Assembly: GCA_036227345.1 (NCBI GenBank)
Contig: CP109468.1
Span: forward strand, 6,386,001-6,450,000
Source of the DNA: Streptomyces sp. NBC_01463
GTDB taxonomy: Bacteria; Actinomycetota; Actinomycetes; Streptomycetales; Streptomycetaceae
DNA length: 64,000 nucleotides
Direction of reading: 5' to 3'
A program made the position numbers and the translations under genes. How positions within the stretch are numbered: the first letter of the stretch is position 1; each line of letters begins with the position of its first letter. The notes under the pieces were generated by a model that saw nothing but the letters and a program-made list of their open reading frames with translations, did not search any database and was not told the origin of the DNA. Positions 1-7,407 of this stretch are shown here, one piece after another.

Positions 1-1
1 C

Positions 2-583
2 CGGCCGAGGCTGCGCAGGGCGGCCGACCGGGCCGGCATCGACACCGTCCTCCACGCGCTGCCCCACGGATACGACACCTGGCTCAGCCGGATGCACCTG
101 CCCGAGCCCGCCCCGACCACCACGGTGGGCCGCGGGCGACGCCGCCTGTCACGCTCCGCACCCCCGGAGCCGGAACCGGACCCGGCTCCGGACAGGACGG
201 GTGTGCTCCTGTCCGGAGGCCAATGGCAGCGCGTCGCCCTGGCCAGGGCACTTCTGCGGACCGATGCCGACCTGCTGATCCTCGACGAACCCTCCTCCGG
301 GCTGGACCCGGTCGCCGAGCGCGAGATCCACCTCGGACTCCGGGAACACCGGCGGGGGCGGAGCAGCCTGCTCATCTCCCACCGGCTCAACACCGTCCGC
401 GACGCGGACCGGATCCTGGTCCTGGAGCAGGGCCGGGTGGTGGAGGAAGGCACGCACTCCGCCCTTCTCGACCTGGACGGAAAGTACGCGCACATGTTCC
501 GCTCGCAGGCGGACGGCTACCAACTGGCGGACGAGGAGCAGACCCGCCCCGGCCACAAGGATCTCCCCGGCGCGTGTAGTTGA
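2..583 (+). CDS. ABC exporter ATPase, C-terminal part (RamA/AmfA-like)
   Basis: This is the 3' end of a gene that starts before the window. The visible 193 residues are the second half of an ABC nucleotide-binding domain. They contain LPHGYDTWLSR, the signature LLSGGQWQR, Walker B LLILDEP, D-loop SSGLD and H-loop SHRLN. The wording GVLLSGGQWQR and LLILDEPSSGLD resembles the RamA/RamB and AmfA/AmfB exporters of class III lanthipeptide clusters, from memory. A Pro/Arg-rich insert of about 36 residues lies between GYDTWLSR and the signature, where related proteins have a shorter link. Membrane segments, if fused, would lie upstream and are not visible. Substrate unknown. Confidence 0.85.
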   Translation, partial: RPRLRRAADRAGIDTVLHALPHGYDTWLSRMHLPEPAPTTTVGRGRRRLSRSAPPEPEPDPAPDRTGVLLSGGQWQRVALARALLRTDADLLILDEPSSGLDPVAEREIHLGLREHRRGRSSLLISHRLNTVRDADRILVLEQGRVVEEGTHSALLDLDGKYAHMFRSQADGYQLADEEQTRPGHKDLPGACS

Positions 584-652
584 CTGCTCACCCGGGGGTG
601 CGGCTCGTCACGGGCCCCCGGACCGGTCCATTTCGACGCCAGGACGGCAGAC

Positions 653-1309
653 ATGCACATCAAGGGTTCCGACACACTCCTGTTCATCGGTGACTCCATC
701 ACCGACGCGGGCCGCGACCGGGCGGACTCCGCCTCGCTCGGCAACGGATACGTCGACGCGGTCGCGCAGACCCTGCGGGAGCGTGCGCAGGGCGGAACCG
801 CCACCGCTCCCCGCGTGATCAACCGGGGGATCAGCGGCAACCGCGTGTACGACCTCGAATCCCGCTGGGCCACCGACTGCATAGGACTCCGGCCCACCGT
901 GGTCACGGTCAAGATCGGCATCAACGACACCTGGCGGTACTACGACAGCGGGCTCCCCAGCCCGGTCGACGCGTTCGAGGCGTGCCTCGGCGGGCTGCTC
1001 GCGGACACCGCGGAACAGCTCTCCGCGCGGCTCGTCGTCATCACCCCGTTCCTGCTGCCGGTCACCCCGGAGCAGGAGGGCTGGTTCGAGGACCTGGCGC
1101 CGCGCACCGACGCCGTCCTCCGGGCCGCCCTGGCCCACGGGGCCGACGTGGTCCGCGCGGACCACGTCCTGAACCGTGCGGCGCAGGAGCGGGAGGCCGT
1201 GGAGCTGGCGCGCGACGGAGTCCACCCGAGTCCGCTCGGGCACCGGCTGATCGCCGACGCCTGGCTGGCCGCGGTCGACGCGGCGGAACCGGAGCCGCAG
1301 CGGCAGTAG
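653..1309 (+). CDS. SGNH/GDSL-family hydrolase
   Basis: A 218-residue cytoplasmic-looking hydrolase of the SGNH superfamily, which cleaves esters such as acyl or acetyl groups. The blocks are visible in order: FIGDSITD with nucleophile Ser15, a block II glycine in RGISGNR (about 59-64), GIND (89-92) and DGVHPS (188-193) carrying the Asp and His of the triad. No signal peptide is seen. The shine-dalgarno before ATG 653 is weak, but the GDSI block begins only 12 residues in, so this start is reasonable. It follows the exporter gene by 69 bases and could share its transcript. Substrate cannot be read from sequence. Confidence 0.88.
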   Translation: MHIKGSDTLLFIGDSITDAGRDRADSASLGNGYVDAVAQTLRERAQGGTATAPRVINRGISGNRVYDLESRWATDCIGLRPTVVTVKIGINDTWRYYDSGLPSPVDAFEACLGGLLADTAEQLSARLVVITPFLLPVTPEQEGWFEDLAPRTDAVLRAALAHGADVVRADHVLNRAAQEREAVELARDGVHPSPLGHRLIADAWLAAVDAAEPEPQRQ

Positions 1310-1331
1310 CCCCGTGAGAGAGCCGGCCGGC

Positions 1332-1715
1332 TCAGGAGTGCCGGTGGCTCAGCACGTTGATGACGCGCCCGTTGGGATCCCGTACGAAGAAGCGGCGCAC
1401 GCCCCACTCCTCGTCGCGCGGGCCGTACACGATCTCCGCGCCGCTGTCCGTCATCGCGGTGTACGCGGCGTCCACGTCCTCCACCTCCACGCTCAGATCC
1501 GGGGTGACGGGACCGGTCAGGTCGGCGGTCATGACGCTGATCTGGGCCGTGGGGTGGGAGGGCGAGGCGAGGGTCATGATCCAGCCGTGGTTCATGACCT
1601 CCTCGAAGCCCAGGAGCCCGTAGAAGTCGGCGCTGGCCCGCAGCGCCGCGGGGGCGTCGGCGGTAGCGTCGGCGGGGCCGGCCGGGATGTTGGGGACGAC
1701 ACGACGGACGGACAT
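1332..1715 (-). CDS. VOC / glyoxalase-fold protein
   Basis: A 127-residue protein of the vicinal oxygen chelate superfamily (glyoxalase / bleomycin resistance / dioxygenase). It shows the usual ASADFYGLLGFEEV opening, a beta-alpha-beta-beta-beta pattern and the C-terminal strand FFVRDPNGRVINVLSH. Length fits a single VOC domain. Members act as metal-dependent lyases, isomerases or drug-binding proteins, and nothing here says which. AGGAG lies a few bases before the ATG, and a TATTGT -10-like hexamer (complement of 1753-1758) sits about 40 bases upstream. It converges on the GDSL hydrolase and lies downstream of the receptor gene on the same strand. Confidence 0.85.
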   Translation of the reverse strand: MSVRRVVPNIPAGPADATADAPAALRASADFYGLLGFEEVMNHGWIMTLASPSHPTAQISVMTADLTGPVTPDLSVEVEDVDAAYTAMTDSGAEIVYGPRDEEWGVRRFFVRDPNGRVINVLSHRHS

Positions 1716-1891
1716 CGGCTGCTCCTGCCGGACGGCTGACGGTGGGGAACCGACAATACGGAGCGGAGGGCGGATGGGGTCGGCACCGGACCGGGGAACG
1801 GTCTTGGAGACGGCCGTGGCCGGTCCGGGCGGACGAGTGGTTGCGGACCGTCCGGTTTGGTTTCGGGTCGTCAGGAGGCCCGCCGGGTGGG

Positions 1892-2554
1892 TCAGTTGGG
1901 GGCGCCGACCTGGCTCGGTACGGTTTCGAGGCTCCGGAGCAGACGCTCACCGCGGTCTTCGGCCATGTCCAGCGTGGCCAGGACGGCCGGCGTGGACAGG
2001 CTCGGCAGTACGTAATGCAGCAGGACCGAGATCCGCCGGCCCAGGTCCTCGCGGTTGGACAGGACCTGGGACATCACCTGGATGCCGGAGAACGCACCGG
2101 CCAGCATCTCGGCGGCCTCGCCCGGATCGACGTGCGGCAGCAGCTCGCCCTGGCCCTTGGCCGCTATCAGCAGGTGTTCGAGCCGGTCGATCCAGCCACG
2201 GAACGGCGTACCCCGGTCGAGGCCTTCCACGGCCTGGTCCATGGCCAGGCCGACGCTAGCGCGGACCAGGGGCTCATGGCGCAGCCGGTAGGCGAGGAGC
2301 ATGCCCTGGTCCACCAGCTCCTGGAGCTTCGTCAGCTGCGGCGGCAGCGGATCGCTGTGCAGCTGGATGTCCATCACCCCGAGCGCGAGATCCTCCTTCG
2401 AGGCGAAGTGGAAGTACAGCGCGCCCTTGGTCACCCCCGCACGCGCCAGGATCTCGCTCAGCGTGGCACTGCTGTAGCCGCGCTCGTCGAACACGTCGGC
2501 GGCCGCCACCAGGATCGACCGGCGGGTTTGGATCGCGCGCGCCTGCTGTGCCAT
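1892..2554 (-). CDS. Gamma-butyrolactone receptor-type TetR regulator (ArpA/ScbR family)
   Basis: A 220-residue TetR-family repressor. Residues about 9-55 form the helix-turn-helix, with VTKGALYFHFASKEDLALGV, the hallmark wording of ArpA/ScbR/BarA receptors. Trp121 lies where the ligand-pocket Trp of ArpA is known (about 119). Length matches the family (about 215-230). Receptors of this type bind ARE palindromes and release DNA when a butyrolactone binds, switching on secondary metabolism. It is divergent from afsA across a 125-base gap holding an ARE-like palindrome, so it probably represses afsA and perhaps itself. A pseudo-receptor that binds antibiotics rather than butyrolactones is possible, but the neighbouring afsA favours a true receptor. 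Confidence 0.9.
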   Translation of the reverse strand: MAQQARAIQTRRSILVAAADVFDERGYSSATLSEILARAGVTKGALYFHFASKEDLALGVMDIQLHSDPLPPQLTKLQELVDQGMLLAYRLRHEPLVRASVGLAMDQAVEGLDRGTPFRGWIDRLEHLLIAAKGQGELLPHVDPGEAAEMLAGAFSGIQVMSQVLSNREDLGRRISVLLHYVLPSLSTPAVLATLDMAEDRGERLLRSLETVPSQVGAPN

Positions 2555-2604
2555 CAGCTTCTCTCTAGTGGTGGCGTGGTCGTGGCCACAGGGGGTTGGC
2601 TGGA

Positions 2605-2630
2605 AAGAAAAACGGGGCTGTCAGTATCTT
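2605..2630. promoter_or_regulatory. ARE-like operator for the butyrolactone receptor
   Basis: A 26-base imperfect palindrome made of two 13-base halves. The right half, read in reverse, is AAGATACTGACAG, which fits the ARE half-site pattern of a purine-rich start, then WAC, then RACNGG-like bases. The left half begins AAGA and is A-rich but matches less well. TATCTT at 2625-2630 could serve as the afsA -10 hexamer, with TGGAAA at 2601-2606 as -35, so a bound receptor would block the promoter. Spacing and position between receptor and afsA are as in known loci. Binding is inferred. Confidence 0.6.
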
Positions 2631-2679
2631 ACTGCGGGGCGGCTCGGCCCCTTGACTCGGATCCACTTGGGGGAACTTC

Positions 2680-3756
2680 ATGGTTCAGCTCACCTCACGC
2701 AGCGCTTCGATGTCGGTGGAGAGCGCCGAGCACGCCGGTCACTCCGCGGGCACCGGCCGTGACGAGGCCTCCGCCGCCGCAGGACAGGGGGCCGCCCCCG
2801 TCGCGGGTGCGGAGGAGCCCGGCGCCAGAGGCGGCTCACCCGACCGGCTGAGACAGCTGGTCCACCGGACCGACCGGCAGGACGTCTTTCCCACCGGCCT
2901 GACCCGGCTCACCGACACACAGTTCTCGGTGTCGGCCCACTGGCCGCGGGACCACCGGTTCTTCAGCCCCGTCGACGGACGCCACCAGGACCCGCTGCTC
3001 ATAGCGGAGACCATGCGGCAGACGACGATGCTGATCGCCCACGACCAGTTCGGGGTGCCGGTCGGCGACGCCTTCGTGATGTGGGAGCTGCGGTACACCT
3101 CCGTGTCCGGACGGCTGGAGCTGGGCGACGACCCCTGGGACATCACGGTGGACGTGTCCTGTTCCCGGATCCGCCGCCGCGGCCGGAGCCTCGGCTCCAT
3201 GCACCTCGAACTCCTCCTGCACCGCCACGGCACCGTACTCGCCTCCGGCGGCGGCCGGATCAGCTGCACATCGGCCGGGGTCTACCAGCGGATGCGCGGC
3301 CACCGCGCCGCCGTGCTCGGCACCCCGATACCCCTCCTGCCCGCCGTCGCCCCGAGCACGGTCGGCAGGACCTCCGAACGGGACGTCGTCCTCGCACCCG
3401 CCCCCGATCCCGGCACCTGGCTGCTGCGGCTCGACACCCGGCATCCGACACTCTTCGGCCGCCCCAACGACCATGTGCCGGGCATCCTCCTGCTGGAGGC
3501 GGCCCGGCAGGCCGCACACGCCATCGCCCCCGGCCGGACCTTCCTGCCCACCGAGATGCAGGCCGACTTCCTGCAGTACGTGGAGCTGGACCGCCCCTGC
3601 CTGATCGAGGCCACCCCGCTCCCCGCCGACGAGGAATCGCCCGCCGGCGTACTCATACGGGCCGTCCAGGACGGCGAACCCGCTTTCACCTGCACCCTCC
3701 GCGCGCCGGACCCCCACCGGGCCGGCGCCGGCGACGCCCGGAGCGACCTCTCATGA
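2680..3756 (+). CDS. afsA: AfsA-family butyrolactone synthase
   Basis: A 358-residue protein with two AfsA-type hotdog repeats, roughly residues 65-190 and 215-345. AfsA-family enzymes join a beta-ketoacyl chain to dihydroxyacetone phosphate, the first committed step of A-factor type signal synthesis. Family wording includes HWPRDHRFF, LLIAETMRQT and DHVPGILLLEAARQAAH. The N-terminal 55 residues are Ala/Gly-rich and look disordered. GGGGG precedes the ATG by about 6 bases. The stop overlaps the ATG of the downstream epimerase (ATGA), indicating coupling. Expression should be under the receptor through the ARE-like site. Confidence 0.9.
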   Translation: MVQLTSRSASMSVESAEHAGHSAGTGRDEASAAAGQGAAPVAGAEEPGARGGSPDRLRQLVHRTDRQDVFPTGLTRLTDTQFSVSAHWPRDHRFFSPVDGRHQDPLLIAETMRQTTMLIAHDQFGVPVGDAFVMWELRYTSVSGRLELGDDPWDITVDVSCSRIRRRGRSLGSMHLELLLHRHGTVLASGGGRISCTSAGVYQRMRGHRAAVLGTPIPLLPAVAPSTVGRTSERDVVLAPAPDPGTWLLRLDTRHPTLFGRPNDHVPGILLLEAARQAAHAIAPGRTFLPTEMQADFLQYVELDRPCLIEATPLPADEESPAGVLIRAVQDGEPAFTCTLRAPDPHRAGAGDARSDLS

Positions 3757-4694
3757 CCCCTCGCATCCTCATCACCGGAGCAGCCGGCTTCATCGGCAGC
3801 CGGGTGGTCTCCGCCGCCCTCGCGACGCCCGGCGTCCGGCTGCGCCTGATGACCCACCGGACCGCGCCGGACGTCCCCGCCACGACGGCACCCGGGTCCG
3901 GCTTCGAGACCGTGTACGGGGATCTCGCCGACCCCGCGTCGCTGCGCGGCAGCTGCGACGGCGTCGACGCCGTGATCCACTGCGCCGCCCAGGTCGGCTC
4001 GGACGAACCCACCGCCCGCACCGTCAACGACCACGGCACCCGTGGCCTGGTCGACGAGGCCGTGCGCGCCGGAGCCGGCCGGATCATCCAGCTCGGCACC
4101 GCGGCCGTCTACGGCCGCGGCCCCTTCGCTGCGCTGCTCCCCGGCGAGGCCGAGCCCGCCCCGGCCTCCGCCATAAGCCTCACCCGGGCCGCCGGCGAGA
4201 AGCACGTCCTGGCGGCCGGGGGAGCGGTGCTCCGCCCGCACATCGTCCACGGGCCGGGGGACCGGTGGGCGATTCCCGGGCTGGTCGCCCTGTTGCGGTA
4301 CCTGTCGGCCGCCCCGGCCGGCTGCGACGCGCGCCATTCGCTGATCGATGTGGAGACCCTGGGCCGTGCCCTGCTCGGGGCGGCGCTCGCACCCGAGGCC
4401 CCGGCCGGTGTCTACCACGTCAATCACCCCGACCCGGTGACCTGTTCCGAGCTGCTGTCGACGGTGCTGGGCGAGCTCGGACTGCCCTGGGCCGGTACGG
4501 AGATCGGGCTGGACGAGGCCCGTGCGCGGCTGGCCGGTGTGCCGTACGCCAAGCACCACTTCGAGATGCTCACCGTGGACCACTGGTTCGCCGACGGACG
4601 CGTCGGCCGGGACCTCGGCTGCCCCCCGGGCCCGGACTTCCGCACGTCCTTCGCCGCGCACGCCCCCTGGTACCGGGAGTTCCTCGCCCGCTGA
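3753..4694 (+). CDS. NAD-dependent epimerase/dehydratase, butyrolactone locus
   Basis: A 313-residue extended SDR-type protein. The Rossmann motif GAAGFIGSR is at residues 8-16, followed by GDLADPASL and HCAAQVG, typical of NAD-dependent epimerases. The start is the ATG that overlaps the afsA stop; a longer upstream reading in this frame would run through afsA. Epimerase/reductase genes often accompany afsA and are thought to reduce or tailor the butyrolactone. Where a YxxxK active site is expected the protein reads SLTRAAGEK, so the canonical Tyr is not apparent. The exact reaction is therefore uncertain. Confidence 0.82.
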   Translation: MTPRILITGAAGFIGSRVVSAALATPGVRLRLMTHRTAPDVPATTAPGSGFETVYGDLADPASLRGSCDGVDAVIHCAAQVGSDEPTARTVNDHGTRGLVDEAVRAGAGRIIQLGTAAVYGRGPFAALLPGEAEPAPASAISLTRAAGEKHVLAAGGAVLRPHIVHGPGDRWAIPGLVALLRYLSAAPAGCDARHSLIDVETLGRALLGAALAPEAPAGVYHVNHPDPVTCSELLSTVLGELGLPWAGTEIGLDEARARLAGVPYAKHHFEMLTVDHWFADGRVGRDLGCPPGPDFRTSFAAHAPWYREFLAR

Positions 4695-4713
4695 GGCCGG
4701 CCGCGGCGGGCCG

Positions 4714-5598
4714 TCAGGCGCCGGCCGGTGCCGGGATCGCGGTGCCGGTACCGCTCACCCGTACCCGGGCGTCGCCCGCGCGCAGGGTGACGGTCAGGGT
4801 GCCGGGGCGGCCCATGTCCTCCCCCTGGTGCAGCGTCAGTCCCGCGGTCTCCGGGACCTGGGACAGGGCGCGCAGGTACGCGCCGAAGGCGGCCGCCGCG
4901 GCTCCCGTCGCGGGGTCCTCGACCACACCGCCGACCGGGAACGGGTCGCGGACGTGGAAGACGGTCTCCGAGGCCCGCCACACCAGCTGGAGCGTGGTCA
5001 GGTCCAGCCGGTGCATGAGCGCTTCGAGGCGTGCGAAGTCGTAGGAGAGCGCGGCCAGCCGCTCACGGGTCGCGGCGGCCAGCACCAGATGGCGGGCGCC
5101 CGCGTAGGCGATCCGGGGCGGCAGTGCCGGGTCGAGGTCGGCGGCCGGCCAGTCCAGGGCGGCCAGCGCCTCCGTCACGTCCTCCGGGGCGACCTCGGTG
5201 ACGTGCGGCTCCACGCTGGTGAGGGTCGCCCGCAGTTCGGCGCCCTCGCGGGCGACGGTCACCGGCACCGGTCCGGCGGCGGTGCTGAACTCCAGGTCGC
5301 CGGGGCCGTCCCGCTCGGCGAGCGCCAGCGCGGTCGCCACGGTGGCGTGTCCGCAGAAGGGAACCTCGGCCTTCGGGCTGAAGTAGCGGATCAAATAGCC
5401 GCGCGCGCCGGGCGCCGACGCCTCGGCCGGACCGGTCAGGAACGCCGACTCGCTGTAGCCGAGTTCCGCCGCGACGGCGAGCATGCCCGCGTCGTCCAGA
5501 GCGGACGCGTCCAGCACGACCCCGGCCGGATTGCCGCCCTCCGGGTCGCTGGAGAAGGCGGTGTAGCGCAGGATCGCGGTCTCGGGAAGCTCAGTCAT
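4714..5598 (-). CDS. PhzF-family isomerase/epimerase
   Basis: A 294-residue member of the PhzF fold (related to diaminopimelate epimerase). Seen are GGNPAGVVLD near the N terminus, YSESAFL with the family's catalytic Glu, a central FCGHATVATA and a C-terminal EDPATGAAAAAFGAYL. PhzF itself acts in phenazine synthesis, but most relatives have unknown substrates. The ATG at 5598 is chosen because the fold begins right after it (AILRYTAF); the 20 extra residues upstream are low complexity. Convergent with the epimerase, 19 bases apart. Confidence 0.87.
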   Translation of the reverse strand: MTELPETAILRYTAFSSDPEGGNPAGVVLDASALDDAGMLAVAAELGYSESAFLTGPAEASAPGARGYLIRYFSPKAEVPFCGHATVATALALAERDGPGDLEFSTAAGPVPVTVAREGAELRATLTSVEPHVTEVAPEDVTEALAALDWPAADLDPALPPRIAYAGARHLVLAAATRERLAALSYDFARLEALMHRLDLTTLQLVWRASETVFHVRDPFPVGGVVEDPATGAAAAAFGAYLRALSQVPETAGLTLHQGEDMGRPGTLTVTLRAGDARVRVSGTGTAIPAPAGA

Positions 5599-5640
5599 GT
5601 GCGGCACAACCGTGCCGCGGTCCGGGGCATTCCCCCCTGG

Positions 5641-5667
5641 TCCCGCCCGCCCCCTCACCGGGCGGGA
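5641..5667 (-). terminator. Hairpin after the lamin-tail gene
   Basis: An 8-base perfect inverted repeat (TCCCGCCC and GGGCGGGA) with an 11-base loop, placed 30 bases past the stop of the lamin-tail gene. There is no T run, as is usual for Streptomyces terminators. Confidence 0.5.
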
Positions 5668-5697
5668 CCCGGATGCCCGCGGACCGCGGCGGGCGGG

Positions 5698-6165
5698 TCA
5701 GTGGCAGTTCCTGGTGCCCTTGCTCGCCTTCGTCCAGGAGCAGGAGTCGAGGAGCTTGCCATTCGGCTTGATCAGCCGCGCCTTGTCACCGGTGTTGTTC
5801 CACACGTACGAGCCGCGGTTCCAGTACACGTGGCCCGAGCTGTTCTTCGCCTTGCCGGTGTGGACCCGGACGGTCCTGCCGGCGCCGACGGCGTAGGAGG
5901 GGAAGGTGTAGGTGTATCCGGTGTTGTCCTTCAGCCGGTAGCCCTTGAGCTGCACCTTCGCCTTGGTGTTGTTGTGGATCTCCACCCATTCGGCGTTGAG
6001 CGAGGTGGTGGACCGGGTGTCCTTGCCGGGGCTGTCGTACTGGATTTTCCCCAGGTGCACCCCGCCCTGGTGCTTCGCGGCCGAGGCCGGGGTGGCGAGG
6101 AGCAGGGAGCCCGTGAGGGCGGTGGTGACGGCGAAGGCGAGGGGCACCGCGGTGCGTATGCGCAT
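5698..6165 (-). CDS. Secreted lamin-tail domain protein
   Basis: A 155-residue exported protein. Residues 1-28 form a Sec signal peptide (MRIRTAV, hydrophobic core, cleavage near TPASAA). The rest is one lamin-tail domain, an Ig-like fold. It shows SLNAEWVEIHN, YRLKDNTGYTYTFPSYAVGAGRTVRVHTG and WNNTGDKARL, a common pattern of actinobacterial secreted LTD proteins. Two Cys (SCSW, RNCH) near the C terminus could form a disulfide. AAGGA lies 5-9 bases before the ATG at 6165, which also starts the signal peptide. Such domains are often found on secreted nucleases or envelope proteins; here the domain stands alone. Confidence 0.85.
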   Translation of the reverse strand: MRIRTAVPLAFAVTTALTGSLLLATPASAAKHQGGVHLGKIQYDSPGKDTRSTTSLNAEWVEIHNNTKAKVQLKGYRLKDNTGYTYTFPSYAVGAGRTVRVHTGKAKNSSGHVYWNRGSYVWNNTGDKARLIKPNGKLLDSCSWTKASKGTRNCH

Positions 6166-6324
6166 GCTGTGTTCCTTGTGTGGAGTTCCGGTGAAGAACT
6201 GTGAGCATAAGGGCAGCACGCGCTTGCCGGACCGGGTGGGGCGCCGGTCCGGCGGGTATCGGTCGTTTCCGGTGTGAGGGCCGGTCAGTTGTGGTCGCTC
6301 GGAGTCGGTTCCGGCCCGGATCCG

Positions 6325-7098
6325 TCAGCCCCGGCCCACGTACGGCATCGCCGTCGCCATCACCGTCATGAACGGGATGTTGGCCTCCAGCGGCAGATCC
6401 GCCATGTGGACCACCGTCCTGGCCACGTCCGCGGCGGCCATCACCGGCTCCACGGCCAGTTCGCCGTTGGCCTGGAGGATGCCGGTCTGCATCCGTTCGG
6501 TCATCTCGGTCGCGGCGTTGCCGATGTCGATCTGTCCGCAGGCGATCCGGTACGGGCGCCCGTCAAGCGAGAGCGACTTCGTCAGGCCGGTGATGGCGTG
6601 CTTGGTCGCGGTGTAGGCGACCGAGTGCGGGCGCGGCGCGTGCGCGGAGACCGAGCCGTTGTTGATGATCCGCCCGCCCTGCGGATCCTGTTCCTTCATC
6701 TGCCGGTACGCCGCCTGCGCGCACAGGAACGCCCCCGTCAGGTTCACGTCGACCACCGTGCGCCAGTCGTCGTAGCCGAGGTCCTCGACCGGCACGGAGC
6801 GGGGCCCGAAGGTGCCCGCGTTGTTGAAGAGCAGGTCGAGGCGGCCGAAGCACTCCCGTACGGCGGAGAAGAGGGCGTCCACGTCGTCCGGGCGCGACAC
6901 GTCGGCGGGGACGGTGATCACCCGGGCGTCCGGTCCGGCCAGCGCGGCGGTCTCGGTGAGCGGCCCGGGGCGGCGGCCCGCGAGCGCCACCGACCAGCCG
7001 GCGCCGCTCAGGGCGAGCGCCACCGCCCGGCCGATCCCGGAGCCCGCGCCCGTGACCACGGCCGCCTTCGTCGTGGAGTTCAACAGTTTGTTGCTCAT
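6325..7098 (-). CDS. Short-chain dehydrogenase/reductase
   Basis: A 257-residue classical SDR. Cofactor motif GAGSGIGRA is at about 18-26, NNAG at about 92-95, the catalytic Ser in NNGSVSAHA and YTATK at about 161-165, all present. The residue after the second strand (AGRRPG) suggests NADP(H). Relatives reduce or oxidise a broad range of alcohols and ketones; the substrate is unknown. No clear shine-dalgarno precedes the ATG. The next gene upstream diverges after a 309-base gap. Confidence 0.87.
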   Translation of the reverse strand: MSNKLLNSTTKAAVVTGAGSGIGRAVALALSGAGWSVALAGRRPGPLTETAALAGPDARVITVPADVSRPDDVDALFSAVRECFGRLDLLFNNAGTFGPRSVPVEDLGYDDWRTVVDVNLTGAFLCAQAAYRQMKEQDPQGGRIINNGSVSAHAPRPHSVAYTATKHAITGLTKSLSLDGRPYRIACGQIDIGNAATEMTERMQTGILQANGELAVEPVMAAADVARTVVHMADLPLEANIPFMTVMATAMPYVGRG

Positions 7099-7407
7099 GG
7101 TGCGGCAGCGTACGCCCAGCGGCCCCCGGCCCCGGTGCCGGTGGGCGCGCCGGGGTCAAATCGTGCGTCCGGACGGGGGGTTCACGTCCCCGGGGGGTGA
7201 TTTCCGTGCACGGTACCGGCGATTCCCTGAGGCGGCACCCCCGGTCTTAATGATCATGGTTTTGGCCGCATACGCGGTGTTTGCCCCTGGGGATCCATTC
7301 CTGCCGCATTCCTCATCCAGGCGACGCCCGTGCGACGCGAGCACGACAACCGCCCGATGTGCCGGCCCGGTGGACTTCCCCCACATCACCAGTCAGGGGA
7401 GGGACAG
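7099..7407. other. 309-base divergent gap, SDR to phoD
   Basis: No gene is seen. It should hold the promoters of the SDR (minus) and phoD (plus). Two adjacent 11-base units, CATTCCTGCCG (7296-7306) and CATTCCTCATC (7307-7317), lie about 100 bases before phoD. The 11-base period recalls PHO boxes but the match to the PhoP consensus is poor. An AT-rich patch around 7246-7260 is the only other deviation. Confidence 0.4.

Noticed and set aside
1838..1866. A second ARE-like sequence (CCGTCCGGTTTGGTTT) between the VOC and receptor genes
   Set aside because: Its halves pair at only a few positions, so it is not a convincing palindrome.
7296..7317. PHO box before phoD
   Set aside because: The 11-base period is right, but the units match the PhoP consensus at only about half the positions. 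Kept as a remark in the gap entry.
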